Source: Anaeromyces robustus
Taxonomy: Eukaryota > Neocallimastigomycota > Neocallimastigomycetes > Neocallimastigales > Neocallimastigaceae
Reading direction: 5' to 3'
NCBI GenBank assembly: GCA_002104895.1
Contig: MCFG01000441.1
Location: 1 to 52,038 of the forward strand
Length of the DNA: 52,038 nt
Both the position numbers and the translations under genes were made by a program. The notes below the pieces were generated by a model. It made no database searches. It saw only the letters and a list, made by a program, of their open reading frames with translations, and was not told the origin of the DNA. Below, one piece after another: positions 34,948-47,145 of the stretch (position 1 is the stretch's first letter; each line of letters starts with the position of its first letter).

Positions 34948-35343
34948 TGGTAATTAAAATTTTTCAATTAAATATTATAATAAATATACTTTTAAATGCT
35001 TTGAAACTCTTTTTTTAATTAATCATATAATTATTTATATGATTATTTAATGATTCAGTTTTTTTTTTATTAACAAATAAATAAAATAATAAATTATATT
35101 TTTAATTATATATTTAATTAATTATTTAATTATTTTTAATATTTTATTTTTTATATATTAAAAAAATATTTAAAAAATGAACAATTTACTTATTTATTAT
35201 TTACTTATTTTTTATTTTTTCTTATTTTATATTTTAATGTTATGTTTAAAAAATAAAATGTCTAATTATTTTTTATTTTATTTTATTTTATTTTTATTTT
35301 ATTTTTGAATATTTAAAAAATAAAACATTTATTTAATTATTAA
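34948..35343. other. AT-rich flank of MULE copy 1
   Basis: Simple AT sequence with TTTTATTTTA runs, probably the degraded terminal region of the transposon. No gene seen. Confidence 0.5.
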
Positions 35344-35777
35344 TGTAACGGATTGTTAACAACACTGAAATATTAATTAATATATATTTTTTAATTTTAT
35401 TATTTATTTTTTTTTAATTTAATTTTTTATTAAAATAACAACTTAGTGATTTCCACTTTTACAGTGAAAATCATTCTTACTTATACTAATTTTATTTTTA
35501 ATAGAATACAATAGAATAAATTTAATAATCCAATCAATTTTAAAATTTAACTTAAATTATTCCGTAAATTCAGTAAATAATTTAACCGAATAAATTTTAT
35601 AATATCTAGATTATTCTCGAACTATCTAAATTTTTACATGTGACTTTTAATTTTTACATGTGACTTAAATTTTTTAAGTAATTAATTAATAAAAATTTAT
35701 TGCTAAGTATATATATAAAATATTAATAATAAAATAAAATAAAAAAATAAAACTATAATAGGATGAATTCTATTACA
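35344..35777. mobile_element. Solo LTR, family B copy 2
   Basis: Begins TGTAACGGATTGTTAAC and ends GAATTCTATTACA; the target duplication ATTAA is exact (35339-35343, 35778-35782). It aligns with the reverse complement of 30421-30897. A TACATGTGACTTTTAATTTT duplication inside it is absent from copy 1. Confidence 0.85.
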
Positions 35778-35782
35778 ATTAA

Positions 35783-36459
35783 TTATTTATTATTTCTTTA
35801 TTTATTATTTTATTTATTTATTTTAGAATAATTTTTTTTTTATTTTTTATTTTGGTTTATTTTATTTTTTAATGCTTAAAAATAAAATGTTTACTTATTT
35901 TTATTTTATTTTTTAATGTTTAAAAAAAAAATATATTTTCTTTTTTTTTATATTTAAAAAAATAGAACATTTATTTAATTATTAATTATTTATTATTTCT
36001 TTAATTATTATTTTATTTATTATTAATTTTTTTTAAAAAAAATGCTTTTTTATTTTTTATTTTCTTTTAATTTATTCGCCAATTTTTTGGTGGCTTTTAT
36101 TTTCATAAAATATCAACACCATTATTATTAACGCCATAAATATATGGCTTTAAAAAAATTGTAGAAATAAGCCACAAAACAATGACACAATTGCATATAC
36201 GCCCCACGTAATTATACATGACTTAAAAATTTTTGCAAATTGCAACTTTATTTATTTAATTAATTATTATTTATTTATTAAATTTTTAATGAAATTAAGT
36301 GGCTTTAAATAAAAAATATTCAAGCCATCTTACGAAATACAAGTTTTTTAAATACAAATTTCGAAATGCAACTCTCCCTTTTTTAGAGTTTATATAAATT
36401 TTTTTTGAATAAATATTCTTTTAAAAATATTGAAATATTGAAATATATGTTTAATACTT
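35783..36459. other. AT-rich MULE-related non-coding DNA
   Basis: Contains GCCAC/GTGGC-type words and CGCCCCACGTAATTATAC at about 36191. These resemble the GCGCCCCAT motifs near the MULE copies at 38338 and 42580-42778. No open frame. Confidence 0.4.
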
Positions 36460-37362
36460 GAATTATTAATATAAATTTTAAATTTTACTTAAATTAATAT
36501 TTTATTTATTTCATAATTTAAATAAAAAAAAAAAAGAAATATTAATAAAAAGATGTCACTAATAAATTGGTTTCATGTTTAGCAATACTTTATACTTTAA
36601 TGTTAATGAAATATAATATAAATTTTAGATTAGTTTTTGAATATTTAAATTCATATAATTTATTTTGACTCTTTGAATCAATAAAATTTTTATTAATTTA
36701 ATTTATAAGCCACAATTTAATACATTTAAATAATACGTTATTTTCTGAGTGTAGCATTTCGGCAATGTACATGAAATTTTTTGCATTGACAGGTCCTTTA
36801 CGCCACATTTCATATTTTAAATTTATATAAATATTTTTTGACGCCACATTTATATAAAAATTTTTTAAGAGAGTTTATATACTAGTACTTGTATATTAAA
36901 ACATTTTTTATTTATTTCATAATTTAAAGAATTATAAATATAAATTTTAAATTTCACTTAATATTTTATTTATTTCATAATTTAAAGAATTATAAATATA
37001 AATTTTAAATTTCACTTAATATTTTTTTTATTTCATAATTTAAAGAATTATAAATATAAATTTTAAATTTCACATAATATTTTATTTATTTCATAAGTTA
37101 AATAAAAAAAAAAGAAATATTAATAAAAAGAAGATACCACTAATAAATTGGTTTCATAAATCAATAATAAATAAAATATTGATTTTAATAATATAATAAA
37201 TTTTTTATTTATTTATTTTATAAGCCACAATATAATACATTTAAATAATACGTTATTTTAATGCGCGATACATTTACGAAATACATTGCCGAAATGCACA
37301 CTTCCCCGTTATTTTAATGCGCGATACATTTACGAAATACATTGCCGAAGTGCACAATTCCC
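36460..37362 (+). repeat. Direct duplication with internal tandem repeats
   Basis: The blocks TTCATAATTTAAATAAAAAA...AATAAATTGGTTTCAT and ATAAGCCACAAT.TAATACAT occur in order at 36500-36750 and 37090-37260. Between them a 58-bp unit starting CATAATTTAAAG repeats at 36918, 36976 and 37034. At the end, a 56-bp unit (37251-37306, 37307-37362) with GCGCGATACATTTACGAAAT is duplicated almost exactly. Confidence 0.75.
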
Positions 37363-37689
37363 TAAAATAATATATAATTTAAAAAAATAAAATAAAAAAT
37401 ATATATAAATAAATGAATAGAAAATAAACAAATAAATAAATATTTCTTTTTATTAATTACTTAATTACTAAAAAAAAAAAAAAAAAAATAAAAATTCATT
37501 ATAAAATTAAATATATTTATTTTATTTTTTTGATAAATGAATAATAATAAATAAAAGAATAAATAGTAAATAATATAACAATATTATATATTTTATGATA
37601 ATAAATAATAAATAAAAAAGCAATAAACTTTAGACACTTTAAAATTAAATCTATTAAATTTTTTTGATTTGAAAAATTTTTAATATAAA

Positions 37690-38405
37690 ATGAAAGAAAT
37701 TTTAAAACTGGAATTCTAGCTCATTAAAAGTGGTTAAAAAAAATTGAATTATGGTTTAATTGTTTATTTGATTTAAATAAATATAAATTATAACAAATGA
37801 AGATGATCACTAAAATTATAAATTATAATTAATTGTTTGTTATAATTATTCTAAAAATATAAATCTAATTTAATGATTATTAAAGAATTTTAATTTTCAT
37901 TGAATTGGGTTAGTTTGAAAAATATCAATATATATTTATTAATAAATAATAATATTATTATTTAAATAAAAAAAGAATATTAAATGTTATTAAAATATTA
38001 ATAATAAAAGTAAAGTTTAATAGAACAAAACAAATATAAAATATAAAATATAAAAAATATATATAATTTATATATTATTTACATTTAAAAAAATACTAAA
38101 ACTTTAAAAAAAAACTAATAATAAATAAAAAAAATATTCAAAAAATATTCAATATTATTAAAATATTAAATAAAAAATAATCAGAAATATTCAATATTAT
38201 TAAAATATTAAGAAAAAAAGAATATTAAATATTATTAAATAAAAAAATATAAAAAAAATATTAAATAATTTTATAATTTTTTATTATTTATTTATTGATA
38301 TATTATATTTTTATTTATTTAATTATTTATATAATTATGCGCCCCATTACAAAATGTAACCTACAAACCTTTGTCATGCGCCCCATTGCGAAATGCAACT
38401 CTCCC
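37690..38405 (+). repeat. Inverted repeat partner of 42715-43390
   Basis: ACTGGAATTCTAGCTC, TTATGGTTTAATTGTTTATT, AAGATGATCACTAAAAT and, at the inner end, TATATAATTATGCGCCCCAT all recur in reverse in 43390-42715. This is probably the terminal region of the MULE family, since it follows transposase C-terminal coding in the copy at 43391-43800. Confidence 0.7.
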
Positions 38406-39370
38406 AAAATATAAATATAATTTTTCAACTCTTAAAAAAGATAATACAAAAGTATGTACTGAATATAGAACGTTAAATAAATGTAAACCTTTCATTATTT
38501 TAAATAATAAGGAGGTTTTAAAATATGAAAATTCACATAATCATCTTAAGAAAGAATTTAGTAAATCTATTTCAATTACAAAACATAAAATTAAAAATGA
38601 AATAAGAAAGAGTTCAATTCCTTTATATATGAATCCTAAACGAATATTTGATGAAAATTATCAAAAAATGGGATTTATATGTCCTTAATATAATTCAATT
38701 AAATCCCAATTATCAAGAAGTAGAAATAAACAATTATTTCCTGATATTAAAACTTTCAAAGAAATTCTTGATGAATCAGAAAATTACAGAACAACAAAAA
38801 ATTAAAATTTTATGATTTTCAAAAATTCTAATTTAGTATTTTTCAATCTCCATTCCAAACAAAGTTATTCTCTAAATATGATAAAGATATATTTGTAGAT
38901 GGAACATTTTTTATTGCTCCTTTAATTATTACCAGAACATATGTTACAGAATTAAATGGTTTTTATACTACTTCTTTTTATATTAAAATATAAAAAGCAA
39001 TTAACTTATGAAATATTATTTGAAGAAATTAAAAAAAATGTTATTAAATATAATAATAATATTGAAATCATAACAAAAAATTTCCACTGTGATTTTGAAA
39101 AAGGTATATCAAATACAGTAAAAAAAGTTTTCCGGATATAAATATTAAATATTGTATTTGGCATTATAAAAGATCATTAGAAATTAGCAAAAATGCATTA
39201 TGTTATAAAGAAGTGGAAGATAATAATATTTTATATATTTATTATAAAGCTATTTCTAACTTACCCTTTATAAACCCTGAATACATATTTGATATTTAAA
39301 ATAAAATAAAAAGTTCATGCGAAGCATGTGATCGTTTCCAATTTTTGAAATTCTTAGAATACTTTAAGTA
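38400..39370 (+). pseudogene. MULE-type transposase, broken copy 2
   Basis: A plus-strand relative of the copy at 33900-34947: VCTEYRTLNKCKPFIILNNK and YENSHNHLKKE (zinc finger), then NFHCDFEKGISNTVKKVF, ILNIVFGIIKDH (shifted CX2H region), ISNLPFINPEYIFDI and RFQFLKFLEYFK. Stops and frameshifts occur throughout, and the DGTF catalytic block at about 38895 is shifted out of frame. Three GCGCCCCAT-type motifs and the shared terminal repeat precede it. Confidence 0.75.
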
Positions 39371-39640
39371 ACTAGTTTTTGTAAGTTAAGAAACTATAGT
39401 CAATTAGCTACTGAGGTATTGATAAAAGTGGGTAGTGTGAAAAGCACGCTTTCTTGGGGAAAGGAATTGTAGTGTGATAAAAAGCACGCAATATCGGATG
39501 TTCAAGTTCAATACTTTCGTAAGTTCTAGCAAATAAGGAACTTCAGTCACAGAAGGCTGAAGGTTGGTCGTGAAGGTGAAGCGACTTTAATTATTTAATT
39601 TTAATATTTATTTTGAGGTCTAGTATATTCCTCTAGTTAG
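39371..39640 (+). other. Probable gypsy leader region
   Basis: GC-richer non-coding sequence with a repeated word GTGTGAAAAGCACGC / GTGTGATAAAAAGCACGC (39437 and 39472). It lies between a MULE remnant and a solo LTR and resumes after it toward a gypsy gag, so it may be that element's leader. No ORF. Confidence 0.35.
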
Positions 39641-40277
39641 TGTAAAGGATTGTTGAAAAATAGATTACAACAACAATTTGAAAACACTAACACGAAAATT
39701 AAAAAAATATGCTAATAAAAAATTTGTTTTGTTAAAATATATGTTTTATTAATTTTTTGAGAATTAAAAAATTTAAAATAATAACAATTACACCTTTCAA
39801 AATTTCTTAAATTTTGAAGTATTTTTATATTTTTTAATAATTATATTTATTATATATTATACTAATTTATTTATATTTAATTTCTATTTATTTACGGACT
39901 ATCTAACTAACTAAACTTTATTATTTAATAAATTTATTTATTATTTCTAAAAATAGAAATTTTAAATTAATTATTAAAACTAAGACTAAATAATTTCAAT
40001 TGAGTTCATTTATTCTTTATTTATTATTCTAATATTAATAATATATTTATTATATATTTTAAATTTAAAAACAATGAAAAATTTTATAAAATAAAAGTGA
40101 AAAAATTAATATTTCACAAAATAAATTAATAATTTATTTTGTTTTGAACTTTATTTAATTGATTTAAATTATTGTTTCACAATAATTTTACAGAAATATT
40201 TTTTGTAATTAAGTTACTTGCAGAGTGGCTGAATTTACAATTAAAGATATTATAATGTGGCGCATGATATCTTTACA
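39641..40277. mobile_element. Solo LTR, family A copy 1
   Basis: Starts TGTAAAGGATTGTTGAAAA and ends CATGATATCTTTACA. The flanking pentamer GTTAG is exact on both sides (39636-39640, 40278-40282). No coding region is attached, so it arose by LTR-LTR recombination or an equivalent loss. It is the reference copy for 27685-28312 and 29957-31051. Confidence 0.85.
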
Positions 40278-40383
40278 GTTAGTAGCTTTTGTCGGTATAT
40301 TTTTAGTTGTAAGGCATAAAAAGCGAAATTAAAATTAAATTTTACCTTAAACAAAAAAATCATCCAAATTCAATTTCTTAGTC

Positions 40384-41930
40384 GAGATCAAGAATAAATT
40401 AAAAAAATGGAAGAAGATAACCTACAAAGATGAATTCGCTGGAGATCGTCGTTATTTTAAGGGATTTCTTGCCAAGATGAACCTTATATTCATGTTGCAA
40501 CCAAAAAGATTTGCCGAAGATCCAATCAAGGTTGTATATATCATTTCCAGACTTTACGGTTCAGCCATGAATTGGGCCGCAACTTTAATCGAAAATATCG
40601 ACCAATGTTTAGATGACTAAGAAGCGTTTATATCCAAGTTTAAAGCTACTTTTGGAAACTACGTGTAAAAATAACGTGATCAAAATTTCGAAATTAATTT
40701 TCATATTTCAATATTTTTCAACAATAATTAAATAAATATTTTTTTATAAAACAATACTATTTAAAAATTAAATCTTCATGCTTCACGTGAATAAATAAAA
40801 CAGATATTATATAAAAAAAATTTTCCAAAAATTAGTTATGATTTTAAATTGTCATATCTTGATAGCCAATTACGATTTTTGCATAAAAGTAACTGGATTG
40901 AAAATATGTACAACCTTTCGGTTGCACTCCGAAAAATTTAGTCGTGTAATAATTATTTCGATATCTCTACTAGATCAGGAAATATTGCATTTAAAGTTGC
41001 ACACTATAAAATAATAGAAAATTTTCAGTGAAACAAAATTAGGAATTTTCCGTATAATAAATTTAATTAAATATTAAAATTAAAAATATTAATAATATAA
41101 ATTATAAAAAATATAAAATAATTATTAAAATATTTAATTACTAACTATTCTATTTTATAATAATTAAATTTAATGAAACAATAACTCGTGAAGAAAAAGA
41201 AAGAAGAAGAAAAAAACATCTTTGTTTCTATTGTGGATCAAAAAACCATCAAGTTAATAATTGCCATTTAAGGAATCAAGTAAATCAAGATAATTATAAA
41301 CCCTCTTCCAGTAATGCTTTTATTTCAAATCCAGAATCCAAACAAAAACCTTGATTTTTGTTTGGATTCAAGACCTAGATTTTCTGATGACCCATCTTTG
41401 AATGCTCCAGTTGCCGAATTCAATTTACAAACTTCAACCTCATCTTGCAATATTAAATTACTTATTGACTCAGGTTCTCAATTAAATCTTATGGATATCC
41501 ACTTTGCTAAAGAAAACAACACTCCTTTTAATTCAAATTGTACTTTCCCTGCTGTTTCTGAAGTAGCTAGAAATCAAACAGTTTTTGGTAAAACTTTCCC
41601 TATTTCGTTAAAATATAAAAATCACCTTTTTAAAACAGAACTCTATATTGTTGACCTTCTTTCATATTGTGGTATTCTTGGAATAGATTGGCTCACAACT
41701 CACAATCCTTCTATTAATTTTTCAACAAGTTTCAATTCAAATTACTGTCTTACAAATTGTTTAATACTTCTAAACTCATTCATTGTAAATTCTCAGAATA
41801 CAAAATAAAATACAACTATTAAATCTCGTTCTAAAGTTAATAATAATCTTGAAAATCCTAGTAATTCTCAGTCATTGAAATGTAATAATAAATCATCTCA
41901 TGCTTTTAATTAATAGATTAAATGATAATT
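40384..41930 (+). pseudogene. Ty3/gypsy gag and protease, broken
   Basis: 40384-40670 is gag (DEFAGDRRYFKGFLAKMN, RLYGSAMNWAATLIEN, one internal stop). It is interrupted by about 500 bases of unrelated AT-rich sequence. From 41172 the zinc knuckle CFYCGSKNHQVNNC appears with all CCHC ligands intact. After a frameshift near 41350, the 164-residue frame 41314-41808 carries the aspartic protease LLIDSGSQLNLMD and GILGIDWLTTHNPS. No RT follows. It is a relative of the gag-protease fused to scaffoldin at 26394 and shows what sequence that element should have had after IDSG. Confidence 0.8.
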
Positions 41931-42714
41931 ATAATTGTTCTGAAGAATTCCTATAAATTTTTAACAAAAAATATTTTTTTTAAGATGATTTTAAATATTC
42001 AGAATAATTATTTTATAGATATTTAAATATGGAAATTATAATATAAAAAATTAAAGATATAAATAATTATTATATATATAGTATAATTAATTAGTATACT
42101 AAATAATTAATTATAATTATGATTATAAATATTTTAATGTATCATGAATAAATAATTCAATAAATAGAAATATAAAATATAAATAAATAAAGTAGTAAAA
42201 AATTATTTAATAATATTTTTTTTATTTTTTTATTTAATATTTTAATAATACTTAATATTCTTTTTTTTAATATTTCGATAATATTATCATTTTTAGTTTT
42301 TTTTAATAAAAATATTCATATATAATATCGTTATATTATTCATTATTTATTATATTTATTATTATTCAATTATCAAAAAAAATAAAATAAATATATTTAA
42401 TTTTATAATGAATTTTTATTTTTTTTTTAATTTTTTTTAGTAATTAATTAAAAAAGAAATATTTATTTATTTGTTTATTTTCTATTCATTTATTTATATA
42501 TATATATTATTTAATTTTTTTTAATTATATATTATTTTATTTTTATAACGTGGCTTTCATAATTTGTTTTTATTTTTTATGCGCCTCATTACAAAAATTT
42601 ACTATGCGCCCCATATCATATTATTTATTTCATAAAGTGGCTTTTATAATATTTGTTAAAAAGTTTTATTTTTCTTATTTAATATGCGCCTCATATCTAA
42701 TTACTTAATGGAGA
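41931..42714. other. AT-rich DNA with GCGCC-type motifs
   Basis: 42240-42550 resembles the reverse complement of about 37370-37640 (AAATATTTATTTATTTGTTTA, TTCTATTCATTTATTTATAT). 42580-42700 holds three ATGCGCC(C/T)CAT motifs and two GTGGCTTTTATAAT words. No gene. Confidence 0.5.
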
Positions 42715-43390
42715 GTGGGGCGCATGACAAGATTTATGGCTTGAATTTCTCATTTTGCAATGGGGCGCATAATTATATAAATAATGAAATAAATAAAAAT
42801 ATAATATAAAAATTATTTAATAATATTTTTTATATAATATTTTAATAATATTAAATATTTTTTTTGAATATTTTTTTAATATTTTTATAAAATTAAATAT
42901 TTTTTTTGAATATTTTTTTTAATATTTAATAATATTAAATATTTTTTTTGAATTTTTTTTTTAATATTAAATAATATTTTTTTATTTAATAATATTTAAT
43001 AATATTGAATTTTTTTTTTAATATTTAATAATATTGAATATTTTTTTTATTTAATAATATTTAATAATATGGAATATTTTTTTGTTTAATATTTTTATAA
43101 TATTGAATATTATTAAAATATTAAGCATAAATATTTTTATTTAATAATATTTAATAATATTATTATTTATTAATAAATATATTAATATTTTTCAAACTAA
43201 CTCAATTCAATGATAATTAAAATTCTTTAGTCATTATTGAATTAGATTTATATTTTTTAGAATAATTTTGACAGTAAATTAATTATAATTTATAATTTTA
43301 GTAATCATCTTCATTTATTATTATTTATATTTAATTAAATCAAATAAACAATTAAACCATAATTCAGCTCGTATTCCAGTTTTTCGTAGT
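42715..43390 (-). repeat. Inverted repeat partner of 37690-38405
   Basis: On the minus strand it reads TATGGTTTAATTGTTTATTTG and AAGATGATTACTAAAATTAT, then ends at GCGCCCCATTGCAAAATGAG and GTCATGCGCCCCAC. It continues directly from MULE transposase C-terminal coding. Confidence 0.7.
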
Positions 43391-43800
43391 GTCTAATTAA
43401 ATATCAATTTCGTCCGTTCTTCCTAATATTCATTTCATTTTATTTCATATTCCTCCAATTCTTCTTTCGAAATCACTATATAAAATAATAATACTTTTTG
43501 TAATGTATATATTAATTTATATAAAGAAGGTTTTTTTGAAAATAAATTATTTAAATAATTATTAAAAAATTATGATGTATTATTTTTAATGTGTTCTATA
43601 TAATTCCAAGATTTTATATCATAATTATTTAATTATGATTTTTATATAAGATTTTAAGTGTTCTTAAAATCTTTTAAGAATTTCAAAAAATGGAAACGAT
43701 CACATGCTTCTCATAATTTATTATAAATAACAAATATGTATTCAGGGTTTATAAATGGTAAATTAGAAATAACTTTAGAAAATCGACACTCAAATGTCAA
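43391..43800 (-). pseudogene. MULE-type transposase, C-terminal remnant
   Basis: The minus strand reads VISNLPFINPEYIFVIYN and EACDRFHFLKFLKDFKNT, then a broken tail (KPSLYKLIYTLQK). It lacks the zinc finger and catalytic core. Together with the terminal repeat at 42715-43390 it defines the 3' end of the transposon family. Confidence 0.65.
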
Positions 43801-44559
43801 AATTTTTTTACTCTACCACAAATAACTTTAATAATTTTTTTTTAGACTTCGAATTTTGAAATTTTCAACTAAACGAATGTAATTTACATTAAATTGGGAA
43901 ATTGAAATTTAAAAGACTTTTTTCAAACATTTTATTAATTAAATATCAAATCAAATTTAAATCAGTCTTCTTATCAATTTGGAATAATAATTATATTTAA
44001 AAAAGTTTCATAAATTTAAAGAAAATTTTGAAATTACTATTTTTAACATTTTAATAAAAATAAATCATAAATTTACATATAAAATTATTATTATTATTAT
44101 TTAATTCTTCACTAGTGATTTTCATTACTAAATTTTAATTTCAAATCTATTTGATTATTTTCAAAATTTCGAAATAATCGGTAAAAAGTGCACTTATAAA
44201 ATAAAAAAAATATTTTTTTTAAGAAAAATTTACAAAAATTAAAAATTTTTATGAATTTAATTTTTATTTTATTCATTTTTAACAAAAAAAAATATCTAAT
44301 TTTCTCTTTTATTTTGTTATAATTTAATGTGTACATTTACAAATTTTATTGAGAAATAATTATAAAAAGTATTCTTGATAAAATCTATTTATTATTTATT
44401 TATTTAAATTATTAGAGGCAAAATAAAAATTAAAAATAAAAAAGAAATTGAAATTATTATAATAAACTAATATAAAAAAAATAAAATAAAATGAAAAAAA
44501 AATTTATTAGTTATTATTTTTTATCAAGAATATTTTTTATAATTATTTCTTAATAAAAT
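43801..44559. other. AT-rich intergenic DNA, no gene seen
   Basis: Simple AT sequence. The words GTGTACATTTACAAATTTTAT and ATTTGTAAATGTATACATTA (44330, 44560, 44650) recur in both orientations. A Lys/Phe-rich minus-strand frame at 44112-44336 is compositional. Confidence 0.5.
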
Positions 44560-44900
44560 TTGTAAATGTATACATTAAATTATAATAAAATAAAAGAAAA
44601 AATAAGTAAAATATCAAAAATACTTTTTATAATTATTACTCAATAAAATTTGTAAATGTATACATTAAATTATAATAAAATAAAAGAAAAAATAAGTAAA
44701 AAACAGAGTAAAAAAAACTATATATTTCAAAATATATATATAGAAAAAAGTTGATAAAAAATTGAGTATATATTATAATAATAATAATAATAATAATAAA
44801 AATAAGAAAAATTATTACAGTGAAACAATAAATTTTTTAATAAAATTTCATTGTGAAACTCAAAAAAAGTTTCACGATAAAATAAAATTGATACGTTATT
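44560..44900 (-). repeat. Palindromic element family M, copy with local duplication
   Basis: AAATTTGTAAATGTATACAT is present twice in direct orientation (44559, 44648). It is followed by the family core AATAAAATTTCATTGTGAAAC in reverse. Confidence 0.45.
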
Positions 44901-45010
44901 TTTATAATACGCATCTTTTATTTATTTGGAACATGACAGTAAGGAATTATGACAAAATAATATATTCTAATAACACATAATAATATTTATTTATTTATAT
45001 ATAATAATGT

Positions 45011-45049
<39 letters not shown>

Positions 45050-45339
45050 TTTTATATTTATTATTACATCTTATTTATTTTACACTCCTTATAATTAGAT
45101 TAATAACTAAATATATTAAAATAATATTCCTTATATAATCTCATCTATTATTCTAGGAATTAAACATAATAATTAAACTAAACTCATTATAACTTTCTTG
45201 GATGAACACTTTCTTCCCTAGAAAGGTTATCCATTAAACTATTAATAATATTTCTTATTTTTATATCTAATTAATTATTTAAACCAATCATATTATATTT
45301 TATTTCAATCTTCATCACCTTTGACTACTAATAATTTCC
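44901..45339. other. AT-rich intergenic DNA, no gene seen
   Basis: Contains a (TTTA)n run at about 45010-45050 and a slightly GC-richer stretch (45190-45360) without a frame. Confidence 0.5.
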
Positions 45340-45590
45340 TCTATATTAGTGCGTCACGTATCAAAATAATAAAAATATTAAAAATTTCACTGTGTAACTC
45401 TAAGAAATGTAGCACAGAAAAATTGGTTATAAAACTGATTAATATAATAAAAAACTGAGTAATATAATAAATAAATTATAAATTTATATGCTAAAAAAAA
45501 AGTAATGTTAAACTCATGAATTATTAAGAGATATTATTACATGAGATATAAATAAATTTCAATTTTAAATTCTTATATTTGTAACGTTTT
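45340..45590 (-). repeat. Palindromic element family M, partial copy
   Basis: AAAAATTTCACTGTGTAACTC and, further right, ATGAATTATTAAGAGAT...TGAGATATAAA are reverse-strand equivalents of the family's core and left edge (TATCTCA, AATAATTCATG). Confidence 0.4.
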
Positions 45591-45607
45591 CTTCCGACTA
45601 TTAATAA

Positions 45608-45758
45608 CATAGAATTATATTATTTAATTATTAATTCTTTATTCACTTAGTATAATAATTTAATTATCAATTTAATTAAATAAATATAATATTATGAACT
45701 AGATAAATTATTATACTAAGTGAATAAAGAATTAATAATTAAATAATATAATTCTATG
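45608..45758. repeat. Perfect 55-bp inverted repeat
   Basis: Arms 45608-45662 and 45704-45758 are exact reverse complements over 55 bases, separated by 41 bases. The outer arm ends are CATAGAATTATATTATTTAA and its complement. The right arm's last bases, AATTCTATG, run straight into the first minisatellite unit. Confidence 0.95.
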
Positions 45759-46660
45759 AATATATATTATTAAATTAAATAAATAAATAATTAAGAATTC
45801 TATGAATATAAATTATTAATTTAAATAAATAATTAATTAATAATTGAATGAATATATATTATTATTTAAATAAATAATTAATTAATAATTGATTGAATAT
45901 ATATTCCTAATTTAAATAAATAATTAATTAATAATTGAATGAATATATATTATTAATTTAAATAAATAATTAACTAATAATTCTATGAATATATATTATT
46001 AATTTAAATAAATAATTAATTAGTAATTGATTGAATATATATTATTAATTTAAATAAATAATTAATTAATAACTGAATGAATATATATTATTAATTTAAA
46101 TAAATAATTTATTAATAATTCTATGAATATATATTATTAATTTAAATAAATAATTTATTAATAATTGTATGAATATATATTATTAATTTAAATAAATAAT
46201 TAACTAATAATTGTATGAATATATATTATCAATTTAAATAAATAATTAACTAATAAATCTATGAATATATATTATTAATTTAAATAAATAATTTATTAAT
46301 AATTGTATGAATATATATTATTAATTTAAATAAATAATTAACTAATAATTCTATGAATATATATTATCAATTTAAATAAATAATTAACTAATAATTCTAT
46401 GAATATATATTATTAATTTAAATAAATAATTAATTAATAATTTTATGAATATATATTATTAATTTAAATAAATAATTAATTAATAATTTTATGAATATAT
46501 ATTATTAATTTAAATAAATAATTAACTAATAATTCTATGAATATATATTATTAATTTAAATAAATAATTAATTAATAATTCTATGAATATATATTAAATT
46601 TGAATAAATTATTAATTAATAATTGAATGGACGTATATATTATTAATTAAATAAATAATA
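45759..46660 (+). repeat. 46-bp minisatellite, about 19 units
   Basis: The unit is ATGAATATATATTATTAATT followed by TAAATAAATAATTAACTAAT and AATTCT. Spacing is 46 bases (for example CTATG at 45983 and 46121, three units apart). Units vary mainly at the ATTCTATG/ATTGAATG/ATTGTATG junction, in a mixed order. Confidence 0.9.
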
Positions 46661-46672
46661 TTATTCCAACAG

Positions 46673-46736
46673 GTTAATAGAATCAGGTAGAACTGACCAT
46701 GATGGATCAATATCATTACAACATTTACGAAAGTAA
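46673..46736 (+). other. Possible orphan terminal exon
   Basis: After TTCCAACAG (46664-46672), a good 3' splice site, a GC-richer 64-base stretch reads LIESGRTDHDGSISLQHLRK and then TAA. Unspliced, the stretch has no start codon in frame. It could be the last exon of a gene whose upstream part is lost or lies beyond the minisatellite, or a pseudogene scrap. I do not recognise the protein. Confidence 0.3.
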
Positions 46737-46789
46737 AAAACTAAAAAAGAAAAACAAAAAGTTTTGTTTTTCATTGAAATAAAAAAATA

Positions 46790-47145
46790 AAATTGAAAAT
46801 AGAAAAAAAGAATAAAAATAATAAAAAAAAGAATAAAAAAATAGAAAAAAGAATAAAAAAAAATAGAAAAAAAGATAAAAAAAATAGAAAAAAGGATAAA
46901 AGAATAAAAAAAATAGAAAAAAGGATAAAAAATAATAAAAAAAAGAATAAAAAAAATAGAAAAAAAGGATAAAAAAAATAGAAAAAAGGATAAAAAATAA
47001 TAAAAAAAAGAATAAAAAAAATAGAAAAAAAGGATAAAAAAAATAGAAAAAAGGATAAAAAATAATAAAAAAAAGAATAAAAAAAATAGAAAAAAAGAAT
47101 AAAAAAAATAGAAAAAAGAATAAAAAAAAATAGAAAAAAGATATC
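46790..47145 (+). repeat. A-rich tandem repeat
   Basis: Units of AATAGAAAAAAGGATAAAAA and AATAATAAAAAAAAGAATAA alternate in a higher-order pattern. The long minus-strand Phe/Leu frame over it is a consequence of this composition. Confidence 0.85.
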
